Shown: positions 1-58,200, numbered from the stretch's first letter. The stretch is 64,000 nucleotides of DNA from Palaemon carinicauda (GCF_036898095.1 NC_090726.1:42638455-42702454); one strand, 5' to 3'. Notes: generated from the sequence alone by a model not told the origin. A program made the numbers and translations.

Positions 1-822
1 TTTCTCCTTTGCCCTAAAACAACACTGAAAAATAATTAGCGTACTTACATTATTAGAAGCCAATGAAGTCGTAGCGTTTTGGCGCCAAAAGTACAGTTTC
101 TTGTGCAAAAACAATTGGTTCTGGGAAAAGTTACATAAGAGGAAATCTTTAGCATATATAAAGTTGCGTCAATAAAAATAAATCAAAAGATTTATTTATG
201 AATAGAACACAGATATACATACAGTATACTATATATATAGACAGATGTTGGCTGGTTTAAAGCGAAATTAATTTGCTTAATCATCATTTATATTTTACAC
301 TTTCAGCACTTGATATACTTTCTGGTATGCCAACAGCCAAAACAGACTGTACTTGGTGGTGAGGTACTCACTGGTAAACCTCTTCATTGTGAATAGTAAG
401 ATTTTGAACCTTCCAAGGTTAAGTTTCTCATGAACCTGTAAGTGGGTCTGGTTGTGTAAAAGTTTTTTTTAGATATTTGCTAACAATATTTTGACATTTG
501 ATTCTTGCTTTCACGTCCTTACATCCTACTGTATCCTACAATACAGTAGATCCAATGGGTCACTTATAAGTGTGGTGAAAAGCCAAATCCAGTGAAAAAT
601 ATAGCCTAGGATCTCGCCTTTTCCTAACCATAACTAATCCAACATAACTTATCGTGGAGTGCCTCTTCATACCTGGCGAAATTGATTTTGACCCCAATCC
701 ACATAGAACCTCCCCACACATCAACTTAACCTGGCTTAGGGTTTTGTAAATTGATCTGTAAGATGCAGAGTTGCATTCAATCTTAACCTAAGCCAGAATT
801 CCTGTCTTACTAAATTGGGAGT

Positions 823-823
<1 letters not shown>
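1..823. other. 5' flanking DNA, no gene seen
   Basis: AT-rich sequence with no convincing ORF, RNA gene or recognisable repeat. A short TA-rich run near 220-240 could resemble a TATA element but nothing ties it to a transcript. The promoter of the MPND-like gene may lie here or further upstream; I cannot place it. Confidence 0.5.

Positions 824-900
<77 letters not shown>
824..900. repeat. (CT)n microsatellite
   Basis: About 38 uninterrupted CT units. Long dinucleotide runs like this recur in the window (35979-36062, 44366-44413) and are typical of decapod genomes. Confidence 0.97.
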
Positions 901-904
<4 letters not shown>

Positions 905-1173
905 TTTAGTCTAAAAAGGTTCTACTTCAGAAATTTTATTGAATAGGCTGTTTCATTTTGAGTAGCTAAAGGTTAGCTCTATATTTTGACAATTTCAACT
1001 TTCATATATTTGTTTTCTGGTCAATTTAATGTTTTCATTGACCGAGTATATCTTCAATACATTATGAATGTATTAGAATTATCTCTTTACTGTTTAGCTT
1101 ATCGATGGCAGTTTTATTTGAAAGTTTCCAGAAATTAAACACTTAATTCAAAATTGGATTGTAGATTTAAAAG

Positions 1174-46389
<45,216 letters not shown>

Positions 46390-47141
46390 AGGTTTAGTTC
46401 GAATCTCGAAAGTAATTATTACTTTTTCTAGAGTTGCAGGTAATTTTTCTTAATTTTAGACAATTTTAGGCTTCTTAAGAATAGAAATTATAATTCTATT
46501 GAATTAGCATTAAAATTTATGAAGACCAAAATAGTTCAGTACGGAAATCAGGGTTTTCATAAAACTAAACGGGTTTTTTCATACACAAACATAATTTAAA
46601 TTAGCCCTATTCATCGATTTTTATAATTCCCCGTACAACTTCATTCCCAAATATAGTATAAAAGTAATTTGCTTGTTGATTAGTAGCATTCAACATGTGT
46701 TCCAATTTTAATTGACTTTTCTTTTAAATCTAAAAGAGTAAAGCAACCTCACTGAATGTCAGATCACTAAGTGAGGCACTCGGACATGGTCATCATATTG
46801 ATAGCCTAAGGTTGCTTTTCTAAAGACGATTGGCTTTACTATGAATTTTGATTACTTATAGTAGAACTTCAGTTTTATCACATTATATGTAGATATTCTG
46901 ATTCACTTCAAATTGGTAAATCTCCGAAAGTATTTCAGTGCTTAGCTCTTTTAGCTTAAGTTCAATTAAATTTAGTTTGGTTCCACAAGAAATAGAAAAA
47001 ACAGACATTTCTGTGTATCTGTCCTAAGAATCCACGAGGGTTTCCATAAGAAATAAAAGGTTGAAAGTATATGATCACTAAATGTGCAATACTACCATTC
47101 CTGGAAAGGGTAATGAAGTGATTTATGGATTCAGTTTCCAT
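46390..47141. other. MPND 3' UTR and downstream flank
   Basis: AT-rich without a gene. An AATAAA at 47052-47057 could serve as poly(A) signal, about 660 bp past the stop; weaker variants lie closer, so the true end is uncertain. Confidence 0.45.
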
Positions 47142-47146
47142 GGTTA

Positions 47147-47546
47147 TGTGACGGCCGAGAGAAGGTTATGACTCAAAGGCGGGATGTAATCAACTGAGTA
47201 ACTTTATTAAAGAACACTCTCCTTTATATACAAAACCTCAAGGCAACAGGAATTTTCATGTTCGAGAAACAGATAATGTTAGAGAAGAAAAACGCAGACA
47301 TGTTTGTTCTGGTTCTTTTTAGTGCGAGGGAAGAGCGCAGATACAAGCATAATATATACAAAATAATTTATGTACGATCGTGTGACACACGGTTGGTACA
47401 GTTACTTGTAGAAATGGGGGGGAGACTGTCAGTAATATCCTGTCTTCTTTGGAAAAAGTCTCCGGGTGGAAGGAGAGAGAAGCCTGATTCATGCTTAAGC
47501 AATCACATTGGGACCTACTATCCCAGATTGGTCTGGTGGCAGTACA
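47147..47546 (-). mobile_element. Solo LTR of a retrotransposon
   Basis: Exactly 400 bp, starting TGTGACGG and ending CAGTACA, so both ends are TGT...ACA. GGTTA flanks it on both sides (47142-47146 and 47547-47551), a perfect 5-bp target duplication. On the - strand a TATATAAAGG TATA box (47221-47230) precedes an AATAAA (47203-47208), giving U3-R-U5 order. No internal region is present, so it is a solo LTR left by recombination. Confidence 0.88.
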
Positions 47547-47551
47547 GGTTA

Positions 47552-47929
47552 AAGTTAGTTTCATAAACATGCCAGCCAACTGCAAGTAAGAAAACAAGTC
47601 TCCCCAGTTATTGTGGAAGCGTGAAACCTCTCAAGTAGCAAGTTCATGAAAAGTGTCATCCTTCTTGGCAACACAGGGATGTAGCAATAGTATAGGAATA
47701 ACCGAGTGACAGAATTTACTCAAACCTCCAAGCCATGTCCAAAATAAGACACGAGCAACATTGGTGTCCTTTGAAGAGGATAGATCCAACCAAATTAATT
47801 ATTTCCTTGAAGTAGAGTCTGTCTACTCAAAGATAATGACGTTTAGATTCCATACTCCAGATTTTTTTTGACTGATTGTGATCACTTCCACCCTTTAATC
47901 AGTGGCTCTTATTAATGACAAATTGTTCA
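47552..47929. other. Intergenic DNA, nothing recognised
   Basis: No ORF, RNA gene or repeat that I can support. Confidence 0.4.
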
Positions 47930-48260
47930 CGTACCTGACAATAACACGGTACACGAGTTGGGGACACAAGGGTTGCACTGAGATAAGAGGAGCGTCGAGA
48001 TGATATCACGACGCGACCATAGAACTTACTGAAGGTCGGGACCCAAGCTTACATGTGGCCTACCTCGGGATTGCCCTTAGGGCACGTATCCTTCCGCTAG
48101 GCCTACCATTACAGAAAACGGGAGTAGGGTAAACTACACAAAACTCTGGTCGGTTGAGAGGAGGTTCCAGGTAACTCCTAAGAAAGTGGTTCGCGGTAAG
48201 TATGTTAGGAAAAATACAAATTACTAATAATTTGTGATTTTTATGTGTTAGCATCATTCC
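47930..48260. mobile_element. Possible DIRS-like terminal remnant
   Basis: Contains TTAGGAAAAATACAAATTAC followed by a partial complement, TAATTTGTGATTTTTATGTG, resembling the ICR or end motif of the other DIRS-like elements. No coding remnant is attached. Confidence 0.4.
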
Positions 48261-48847
48261 CTTGCTTATAGTTCCTTATCTTTGAGACTATCTTTGGCTA
48301 TGAGAAACCAACAAGGTTTGATAGTACTGGGAAATCTGAGGGGTATTCACAACCAAAAAAAAATGAAGCCTTGCTCAATTAAATTACTGAGCAAAGGAGA
48401 TATTGATCATCTAAATCTCCAAGTAAAAGCATATGATATATTGACACTGAATTAGCGAAGAAAACTGCTAAAAGTAAGTAGACAAACAATGTTATGTATT
48501 TGGGATTGGAGTATCTGAAATAAATGATTATACAAAAACTGGGATAATGTAAACGATGCATTCTTAAGTCAAACTGCAATATTTTTAGAGAAATATTTTT
48601 TATATAAAACTTTTAAGTGGTTTATATTCATGTTACTCTTAAGATTTTTAATTTTACTTGGATGATGTATACTCGAACTGAATTTATTCTGTTTTTATTT
48701 TAAGGTATTTTACTTGTATAAAATTTGCCAATTGGATTCTCAATAATTTTATGACATCATCTCCTTCAGTGTATTATGTTCACTTATTATAATAATGCTC
48801 TTTCTTCATATGACGTTTAATCATGAAATGGCTTACTTACATGCATC
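48261..48847. other. Intergenic AT-rich DNA
   Basis: Two TTTATT motifs (48683-48688, 48694-48699) are AATAAA on the - strand and could end the candidate gene to the right. Confidence 0.4.
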
Positions 48848-49142
48848 AAACGTCAATTACACTAACTTCCGCAAATGGGGAAGAAAAGGAGCTTAATTCC
48901 ACATGGCTGGCATTCACCAAAGCATCAATCTGGGTCTCGTACTTCCGAGCAGATTTCCGAGGGCAATATTGCCTTAACTGTCCCTCATAAAAGGCTTCTT
49001 TAGTAGCATTCGCCCAAGACTGCTTTAGCTGCACCCTCACCTGTGGATGTTTTGTGGGCCACTTCCCACTGTAGTCATTGTTCCAGGTGTATATTTTCTG
49101 GTCCACACCCCATTGCAGTCTTTGTTTCAGGTACTTACAGTA
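48846..49142 (-). CDS. Candidate terminal exon of an unidentified gene
   Basis: The - strand frame is open for about 97 codons from just after a TAA near 49143 to TGA at 48846-48848. Composition looks coding: many Trp and charged residues, mixed codon use, no low complexity. It reads WNNDYSGKWPTKHPQ and QLRQYCPRKSARKYETQID. Two N-glycosylation sequons (NAT, NAS) suggest a secreted or luminal protein. GACCAG at about 49083 could be an acceptor. I do not recognise the family, and no second exon is identified. Confidence 0.4.
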   Translation of the reverse strand, partial: YCKYLKQRLQWGVDQKIYTWNNDYSGKWPTKHPQVRVQLKQSWANATKEAFYEGQLRQYCPRKSARKYETQIDALVNASHVELSSFSSPFAEVSVIDV

Positions 49143-49259
49143 TTATGTCTGCAAATGAGTTGTCTATGAAGGTTCTCCTTTCAGAGCTTGCAGCTTTGGG
49201 CCACAGTATCCATGTCTTCTGATGATTTAATGCCAGTCTCTGGTCTTCTCTTTGCCTAC

Positions 49260-51100
49260 TACCTATTTATACCACAGGTTTGTCCTCTCTGAGTGGGGAT
49301 ACCCTAATCTGGTGAAAGGGTTTCCGTATCGCCATGATCAGCAAAGCTGTACTAGTCAGGGCCACCCATAGTAGGTTGTCTTGCTGAGTGATCTGACAAA
49401 CATCTCTCACCATCACTAATATGCACTGGCCAGCATGGTGATGAAAACTGGCCAAACCCAACAAATTGACATGTCTGAGGCCTTTGTCCTTGGTAGCCCC
49501 TGTGTTGGTGCTATGACTTATCCTACTATTGTACCCTACTTGAAGGACATACCCTTGCCTACCTTTGGCCTGTGGATTTGTCTCCTTCGAGGTCTCTTGC
49601 AAGGAACCTTTTTTCATCTGACAGACCTTTTCACGGTCAATTGTTGCCTGAGTAATGGAGGAGGCATTTCAAATTATGGAGTTGTGGGCCATTTACCTCA
49701 TCCTCAAAGCATTCATGATCCTCTTGTCTGGCGAAACAAGCACAATCATCAATGCTTACACAAGGAATTAAAGGACAAGGAGTTGTTTCTGTATTAGCCA
49801 TAGACATCTCATGAGTGGGAAGAGCTTTGCATAGGAATCATCTTGAGGGTTGTGCTTAGGATTTATGTGATTTGAGCAGGAGTTGCTTATCACCTTCCAA
49901 ATGGATAACTGCAGCTCAATGTGTTCAAAGCTCTATGGAAGGGATGGGGATATTGCTGTTGGACTTGTTTACAATGTCGTTGATATATTGCTTTTCGCTC
50001 CCAGACATAGTGTTGGTAGCCGACAATGTTCTTGAAGTGTGATGGTGTAGACACTTTATGATTTTTCTCCATTTCATCCTATGTACCAGGTTCCAGTGAA
50101 ATTTTGGGTGTCCTCGAGCACAATTGGTTCATAAACCTTTAAGACTTCATTGTCAACTACCTAAGGTTCTCAAAATGCAAAGGTGCCATCTCAAGCAACA
50201 TATGTTTCATGCCCATCCAGAACTGTTGCACCGTCACAAGTGGAAGTTATCGTGCAAGGCCTTCGAGAGAAAGGTATTTTGAAGGTTACTGTATTCTCCA
50301 TAGCTACCCTTTGCTGTGACCCAGTAATTGGAGAGCTGAGTTTGGTACATTTTCTTTAGAAATTCCCATTTTGATGCTCTCTATAGAGGAAAATCATGTC
50401 CAATTCTGTTGGTCAGAGCTTATTTGTAGAAACATGAATTCTTTACAGCTTCCTTTAACATCATGTTAATAGATTGTAGCCAGTCCTTGCCTCTGATAAA
50501 GAACATATTTTTATTGGATTTTGTCTGTGAGAGAGATCTAGCTCAACGCAAAGATTGAACCACACAAATTGAATATGCATTCTTTGAGTTGATATTACCT
50601 TGATATCTTTTTTATGTTACACATAAGCTCATTGGGACCGATTGCCATGCGAGTGATGTTCTAAAGGTTGGGAGAGATTTTACTGCATCGTCATCCTCCT
50701 CATAATCATATACATCATAGTGCCTGGCGAGTGTTGTACAGTACTTTCCTTTGTTCCTAAGTGCAAGGTATGATTTATTTCTTTACTGCATACCAAGAAG
50801 ATTGGTAGTACAATGTCAGCTATTATAAGCCTATGCATCCTTCTGGGAGAGGGGAGTTACTGTACTTGTCCGTCCCTCTTTCTTTGTCTTCTTGCCTGAA
50901 TTCATCCTCAATGACTAACTATTAAGGCATATTGTGATCAACAGCTTCTTATGAAGCAATTTTTATGCAAAATAATGAACAGGAGAAATCATACTTTTAG
51001 GTTTCACTTCTCTCCGATTTCTTGACCTCAGGAAAGCATGAATGCATAAGACCTGTAGGGGGTATAGTGGGCTAGAAGTGCCAACACTGACACCTTGGAG
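49260..51100 (+). mobile_element. Decayed DIRS-like retroelement
   Basis: Around 49650-49790 a frame reads FQIMELWAIYLILKAFMILLSG, matching the NxxELLAVxLALxxF helix of DIRS RNase H, and later segments near 49990-50290 resemble the methyltransferase-like and recombinase N-terminal parts. Stops and frameshifts are frequent. Ends were not located. Confidence 0.5.
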
Positions 51101-51789
51101 GCTCCCCACAGTCTTAGTTTGAAGGAAAATTTAAGACTTGACAGCAAGATGAAAGAAATGGAGCGGGAATGGACGTATGGGTATGCACGTTTGTTTTTCC
51201 TTCATTTTCCGATCGGTACAAGCTGGTGCAACTGAGTTCTGTTGTACAGAAGTAAGCCAATTTATGATTACCATGTTTGTATGAAAAATACTTGAATGAA
51301 AGCATTTGCCTTTATTGCAGTGCAACAGTATTTTTACATTCAACTTGAAAAGTCCCTGTATGTAAATATTCATTTATGGGCATTGCCATTTTGGTGTTTT
51401 CCAACATTTACTTATCATTTTTGTATATAGGCTTTTATTTTGTTATCTTTACATGATAGTTATAGGCTTTTTCCTCTTCTAGCGGGTAAAATAATATGTC
51501 TGATAAAATTTCCCCACTTAATTGTAGTTGTAATTATATTATAGGTGATGTTCGCACCATCTATTTTTATTAAGTTTTACCAGAAAGCAAAATGTTATCA
51601 CACAACCTACAAAGATTACAAAATGTTTATAGAGTTTTTGTTTGATAAACTTGGGTTTTGTAGTGATTGTTCTTGGTTGATATAATGTAATTAGATTTTG
51701 TGGAGACTGTACTTCAATGTGGGATGTAGATATATGCATAAACCATATTTTGTAGTTTAAGGGTAAATTTTAAGTTGTCCTTACATGAA

Positions 51790-53970
51790 TGCAAATCCTC
51801 GTCCTTTAATTATGGTATGATTTCAGTGAAAATGGAACGGCAGTTTAAACTTTTAACGAGGTAGTTACAGCAGATGGCAGGTGGAGTTAAGGCCCCGCTC
51901 ACTTGCCAGGTTGAGTAATCTTCACTTTAACTTCGCCAGTAGTTCAGGACACACACACTGCTCTTTTGCCACTTAATTTGGCTGTATTAATCTTTTGCTT
52001 TTTCTTACAGACTAGTGTACCCGAGCCGTCAAAAATTATGTCTATATATTTAAGCAGATATGCGCACGCGTGCACATACAGTAGATTCAACACTTCCCAC
52101 CCACTTCCCCTTTCCTAACTATAACCCGCTGGTACGGCAATTTTTGGGAGATTGTAGTTTCCGAGTGTACCTCGAGGTACCCCCCTCCTACCAGGGCATG
52201 ACTACTCCCTTTCCCTACCCAAGGTATGTGGAGATATAATAAATGTGCTGGCAGATTCTTGAGGTTGAGGGATAATCACTAATCGCGAGACAGTTTTTTG
52301 TTATCTACCATTATCCAGCATACTTGTTCCTGTCGGCTGGCATGTCTGTTGGTGTTCTCTCTTTCTAGTGTGGCTTAATAAAGATGTCAAAAACCCAAGG
52401 AAGTAAATTTACCTTAGACACCACTGGTGCTCCATCAGAAGAATAGCTCTGCTGTTGCCGATTGTGAATGGGAGGGATGGTACTTTTGTCCTTATCTTCA
52501 GTGTCTTCCGATCCTGGAATGGCACTAAGGACATATCACCCAGTTGTATTGTCATGGTCTCGTCATGTCCCCCGTAAATGTCGTCATCGCCAGTTCAAAT
52601 CGCAGAGCTTCGGATTGTCTACTGCTGTCAAGCATTTACACTCCTCTCCTGGTGTCTACTCAATGAGATTTGCCTCTCTTGGAATTTCTCAAAGATCGAC
52701 TTTTCCTGTCTCCCTCCATGAAGGAATGCTCAGTTGTTTATCCTTTTTGCCATGATTGAAGAAGTCGGTCCAATCGGTAAGCACAGTCTCATGGCTTACC
52801 AGAAGATATAGGATCGGAGTATGTAAGTGGCGCTAGTCCTAAAGGCAGGAGTTTGATACAACAGACACCTTCGCTGCCCACTACCCAGGGGGTTTACCCT
52901 TATGTTCCTGGATAAAGTAATTCTTGTCCTGTGGTAGCTGCTCAACAAGTTGTGTTGTGAAACCTAGCTCTCTCTTGAATCAAAAAGTTTCTTGTCCAAG
53001 ATAGAGGTTGTGACGTAAGCCTAGGAGGAGAAGTAAGAATATCTGGCTTTTCTCCTCTTCTCTCTTCCTGTCCTTGGGGTGCAGCAGTTGTTCCGTTATA
53101 TGCTGGACCAGATGCTAGATGCATGTAATCTTCACAATGAGTAACTTCTCTTTATGGACAAATTTTGTATTGAAGTATCTTTCTCCTAGACCAGGGAAGG
53201 TTGTATTGAAGTATCTTCCCCATTCCTCCAGACAAGGGAGAGGATGGAAGTAATGTATGCAATCCCATTTTTCAATATGACCATAAATTCAGACATCATA
53301 TCCTTTTGGATATAAGTTCTTCTGGTTGGAACCTAGCTTAACACCTGCAGCATCTTTATGCTCAGGTACTAATAAGGTTGACATAAGTCATCACTTTCAC
53401 TCCTCCACAGGACCAAATACCATTGTCATTTCCTGGTTTAGTAAACCACTCGGTTTGATTAAGGGACTTCCTCCCTCCTAAGGATGATTTTCGTATTAAA
53501 GGATGATGGTTTGTATTTGTGTTGGAACAAATCAAACCTTTTAAAATTAGTATTTTTCATAACTTTACAGCCCTTTAGGTTAATCTGCCCGCCTTAGTTG
53601 CCCTGGCTAGTACAGTGGTAACGTATTTGCCTAGCATTTGCATGTCAGCAGATCGATCCCATCCTGGGACCGCAAGTTTAAGCGGTTTACTGGGGAGACC
53701 ACTGTTGTGGTTGGGCACCATAGGGGTGGGTTGGGCTTGCCCGGGTGACGTTCTGGTGACCATCTATTCTGATGAACCTGGAACTGAAACCGGACACCTT
53801 TGACCTTTAAAATAAAGATTACATGTCTAGTGAGCAAGGCCAACCTTACGCCCACCCGCTACTCCTACTACCTCGTTAAAAGTTTAAACAGCAGTTCCAG
53901 CTTTGCTCAAGTCATTCCAATTACAGGACTCTGGTTTGTATAGCAAACAAAAATACAAATTACTTTAAAG
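51790..53970 (+). mobile_element. Short decayed DIRS-like element with ITRs and ICR
   Basis: TTTAAACTTTTAACGAGGTAG near 51845 is inverted at 53871-53892. An ICR-like block at 53495-53570 complements sequence near 51785-51820 on its left and 53925-53965 on its right. The interior holds only gag-like scraps (MSKTQGSKFTL at 52384). At 2.2 kb it is internally deleted or non-autonomous. A SINE is nested between ICR and right ITR. Confidence 0.65.
53598..53820 (+). mobile_element. tRNA-derived SINE nested in the DIRS-like element
   Basis: A-box-like TGGCTAGTACAGTGGTAACG at about 53604 and B-box-like GCAGATCGATCCC at about 53648. The body is unrelated to the SINE at 23795, so this is a second family. 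Confidence 0.75.
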
Positions 53971-54566
53971 AAGAATTTTCATATTTACCTATTGTGATGG
54001 TATATGTTAAATACATTGTAAGATAGTTTCATGTGGGTTGATGTACATGAGTGATTTTTATTGCATTTGTAGATCTATGATATTTATGGGTTGTGTATTA
54101 ATTTACCTTTGCAAACCCAACTTTAAAGGCCGCAGTGTCATCTATGTCTGTATGTTAAACCGATATCTATAGACCAGATTTTAATGAAACTTAGCAAATT
54201 CATGCATTGGTGTCTCCCGCTAATTATTAACTTTTGATGGAGATAAATGACCAATGAATGAATAATGATACAATCTACTGTGAACTATGTTTAAGTGGAC
54301 ATTAATTTTAGCACTTATAATTTACCTGGTGTAGATCAGATATGCAATATGATACCTTTCATTTCAATACTTTATCAGAAAAAATTCTTGGTACTTGTAA
54401 ATGTCGGTATATTTATGAAAATTTTGTATCCTCCGATAAAATTTTGATATAAAATTGATTACCTTTTTCACTTACCAAATGACTTTCTAAACATACCTTT
54501 TAGAAATGATTTTTTTCTAATGCTATTTTAGTTATTTATACAGTGAAAGTTTAGTAGGTACAATAA
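53971..54566. other. Downstream flank of the sulfotransferase gene
   Basis: AT-rich. Nothing recognised. Confidence 0.4.
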
Positions 54567-54572
54567 TTTATT
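54567..54572 (-). promoter_or_regulatory. Poly(A) signal of the sulfotransferase-like gene
   Basis: AATAAA on the - strand, 55 bp past the stop codon at 54628. This is the only canonical hexamer close to the stop. Confidence 0.6.
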
Positions 54573-54627
54573 TTGGACTTATAACTTGTGCTTACAGGAT
54601 GTTTTACTCTAATAATTGACTAACATA

Positions 54628-54893
54628 TTAATTCTTTTTACCACGCCCTAATTCTATGTCAAGCCTATCCCAGTTGCTTAGTTCCACATTTTCTGTAGAT
54701 CTTGAGGGAATTTCAGTGGTGGGCTTCATGAGAATGTCAGCTACTGCGAGGTACTGCATATGAAGGCGTTGCTTGAGGAACTCGTACAGCTCATACTCTA
54801 AAGCCATTCGATTCTTCAAGGCTTTCCTCACTTCTTCACTGACTTCTTTGTATTTTTTTGGATTCTTGTTTACCATCCTTTCCTTTTCAAATT
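54628..54893 (-). CDS. Uronyl/heparan 2-O-sulfotransferase-like protein, last exon
   Basis: Follows the acceptor TTTTTTTCAG; the first two bases complete a Glu codon begun in the exon at 62277-62437. It encodes KYKEVSEEVRKALKNRMALE and YELYEFLKQRLHMQYL, matching the C-terminal helix of UST/Pipe-type sulfotransferases, which transfer sulfate from PAPS to the 2-O position of uronic acids in the Golgi. The open frame upstream of 54893 (to 54948) is intron. HS2ST is the nearest alternative. The tail after AVADILMKPTTEIP is not conserved in my memory of the family. Confidence 0.75.
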
Positions 54894-55263
54894 CTGAAAA
54901 AAAAATAGCTTTGTTAGAATTTTTGTTTAGTAATTCTTGAAAAACCATTAGAATTTTTTATCTGAACATAAATACTGTATGAACCTTTGTTACATCAATT
55001 AATCTTTCCAAATATTCATTTGCTTTTCTTTGAAAGACAGTTTTGTAACAAGACGGTCAATGACTCTTCCTCAATATTGCTACATTTTCTGAAGCACAGT
55101 TTCATGACAAGACCAATATAAAAAGTTAAGAGTTTGTTTATACACAAATACAAAACATCATCCTTTATGTAGGAGAATAGATAACAGCAAAGCTGGAACA
55201 CTGCAGTTAAAACTATAACGACTATAACGACGTGTAAACTACCTGTCGACAAGGAAAAGCAAC
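54894..55263. other. Sulfotransferase last intron, 3' part
   Basis: The intron runs 54894-62276. This part contains no recognised repeat; the - strand frame 55016-55270 has no support. Confidence 0.5.
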
Positions 55264-58200
55264 CTCCCATTGCTGGCTCACTGATAAACCACTTAAATTT
55301 CAGCCGTTAGTGAGAGCACACGTTCTCGCTGGCTGGAACTTTTGGTGGGATTTTCTAACAATTTCTTTTTCTTTTCAGCCTGTTTGGTTTGAAGCTGCCT
55401 CCTGTTATCCAGAAATATCCGGAATGACGATGAAGACCTGTGGCCCTTTTATGAGTGTTCCTGAGATGAATCCTGATCGGTTATGCCCTTCATGCCGAGA
55501 GCATTGGGAGAAGTATGACAGAAGGAGAAAGAAGCCGCCCAAGAGCAATTCTTCACTTTCTGGATCATCCTCGAAGTCGAAGAAGGCCCGAGTGGCTTCT
55601 TCCGCCCCCATTACTCTTCCTTCCAACTCTTCTTTGTCTTCCTCTGGGGGTCAATCGAGTAAGAGTGGTGGCCCTTCAACTTTAGGACAAGCCAAGGGGC
55701 AAGGAGATCCTAACGTTTACCCAAGCAAAATGGTGGGGCCTCAGTGGGAGCTGCCGCCTTTTCAAAGGCATGATGCTCTTTGTTTGCTGTGGCCTTTCTT
55801 GGGTATCCAAGGAAAGACTGCAGCTAGTCCTTGCTTTGAAACACTTGCTATAGGTCATCGAGGTCATCGCCCCTTTGGTGTCAGGAGTACCTGGCCATCA
55901 CTCCGTCTCCTGCGGAGGATTGAGGTGAACCTACTTCACCGGAGTTTCATTTTCGCCCTGCTGAAGTTTGGTGTTGCGAGCAGATCAACCCTCACTTTTC
56001 CAGATCCCCTCCTGTTCAGCACCCTAGCTCTTCTGGTTGTTGTGCAACTTCAGCCTCATCTTTCCTCTACGGAGGAGGATCGTAGACCTGTCCTTCATAG
56101 GCAGTCTCTTTCTCCTTCCAAGGATGACTCTCCACTCAGATGATAGACTTCTAGGATTGCAGTTTCTAGACCCTTGCCTGCACATTCTTCAAGACGGTAA
56201 GCCTCCTTCATGAGCGCCTCCCCTCAATGTCCTTCTCATCGTCGACCCTTCTCGCAGCTCCAGACATATTTCTAGGCAAGCTTCTCCTTCGGGTTCCCCT
56301 GATGTCCATGCTTCATCTTTGCATGCTTTGACCTTGTTCCTGGTCAATGAAGAGCTTAATTATCATGAGCAACTTCCAGGCGCACTTCTCCAGGAAGCTC
56401 TACTTGTTGTGCCCATATTGAACACATATCAGCTGGACGTACTTGAAATATGTCTCCTCATCGGACTTCGTATCAGTCCTATTCTTCTCGCCGAGCTTCA
56501 CCTTCCAGATGATATCCTGCCAGCTCTTCTCCAGGATGTGTCTTGCCTCTCCTGATGAGTGTCATCCCGGTGTGCTTTGCCTCGCCATACCTTGTTTACG
56601 AAGCAAGGCTTTTCAAGGTGTTTGCCAGATCGCAAGTGCTTGTCTCCCTTGCACGGGGCAGCAAAACAGTCTTTGGACCATTCCTCTTTGGAGGATGAAA
56701 ATTGTTCCTGTCCGACCACACTAAGCGTTCATCCACAGAGCGCACTTTTCATAGGTCTTCTGTTCGTGCTAGGTATGAGAACTGCGATCGAACTTCAACA
56801 AAGACTTCGTAGCGCTCTTCACCTGATTGTTGCAGGCACTCATCCCCAGATCACCACAGGGGCTCTTCTAAAAAAACAATTTGGAGCACAAGGTCTCCTT
56901 CTAATCCAACTTCATCTGACACGTCTTAAAAATCATGCCCCAGGCACATGAAGCGCTCTTCTTCGGGCCACATTACGTATCCTACAGCTGATCAGCCCAA
57001 GCTCACCAGTATGGACCGGTCTTCAGTTCGTGCGAGACACACCTCAGGAAAGCGCTCATCTCAGGAGCCCACACCTCCCGAGAGAGGATCTCTACAGCAG
57101 CACTCCCAGGCAAGATTGGGATCGTCTAAGCGGGCGAATCCAATTTCCCCCTTTCATTGTCAGACACAGTACCCATTAATTTTGATTCCAGAAGGCATAA
57201 TAGTGATAGGGGCTCCGGTTACAAACCCCCCCCCCCAAGGTGATACCAATGCCTAGAGAGATTTCTTTAGTGGACAACTATTGCTTGTCCCCAATTTAGT
57301 TCACAGCAGGGCATCCCTCTCCTCCCAAGAAACAGAGACAAACATTTAACCATGTCATCCTCTTTAAGGCGTGTCACCGCAAAAGACTGGAGAACTTCAA
57401 CTATAGCAATCTTTTCCCCCTTTGCAGCTAGTGCTCACAGGCAAGAAAGCAAAGACTAGGAGACCATCCCAAACTTTCCCGCCCACTGGCTTTAAGGCTG
57501 TCTCGACAGCTTCAAGTTATGAAGATCCTAGACTGGGTGAAGAGGGGACAGCTAGCCCCTCCTCTTCCCATCTGCCCAGGAAGGATGACCTCTCTCAGGG
57601 TCAGGCAAGGACGATCCTGGAGGAAGAAGATGCAGAGTTTGAGTATGAGGATTCTGAAGGGGAGCTTCCTCAAGCAGCGGTGTCGGAACCAAAAGATAAG
57701 GAAGGGAGATGAATTCAACGATCCTTGAGGTGCTACGTTGTATCAGAAAGGTCAATGGCTCAGAAGAAGCTGGCTCTCTCTCCCCGAAGGGCAGGAAGGC
57801 AGCCATCAACCTTCCTGTCAAGCTCCTAGCAGTGCAAGACCCAGACTTGAACTCCCTTGGTTAGCCTTAGCCAAGGAAGCCTTAGATAAGGTGAGGTCTC
57901 AGGTCTACGAAAGTAAGAACTCGCTGAGGGCGTGGAGATCCTTCCGCTTGATTCCTGCAGCCTTTATGAGGTCGAGAAAATACTATCAAAAGTAGGAAGC
58001 TCTACCTTCCCCTCTTCCACCACAACCCGTATTTGTAAATTTGACCCCAGGTTGCTTGGCAAAACATTTTGAAGAGGTTCCAAGTTTCCTTCTCAGCAGC
58101 AGAAGGCAACTGGTATGGAAGTTACTGACATAGCTACCATGCAAGTAGCCTCTTGGATCAACCACTGGTCAGGTACAGTTTGCTATCTAGCCAAAATGGT

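Noticed and set aside
55016..55270. - strand ORF with hydrophobic stretches
   Set aside because: No splice context or family match, and it falls in the sulfotransferase intron.
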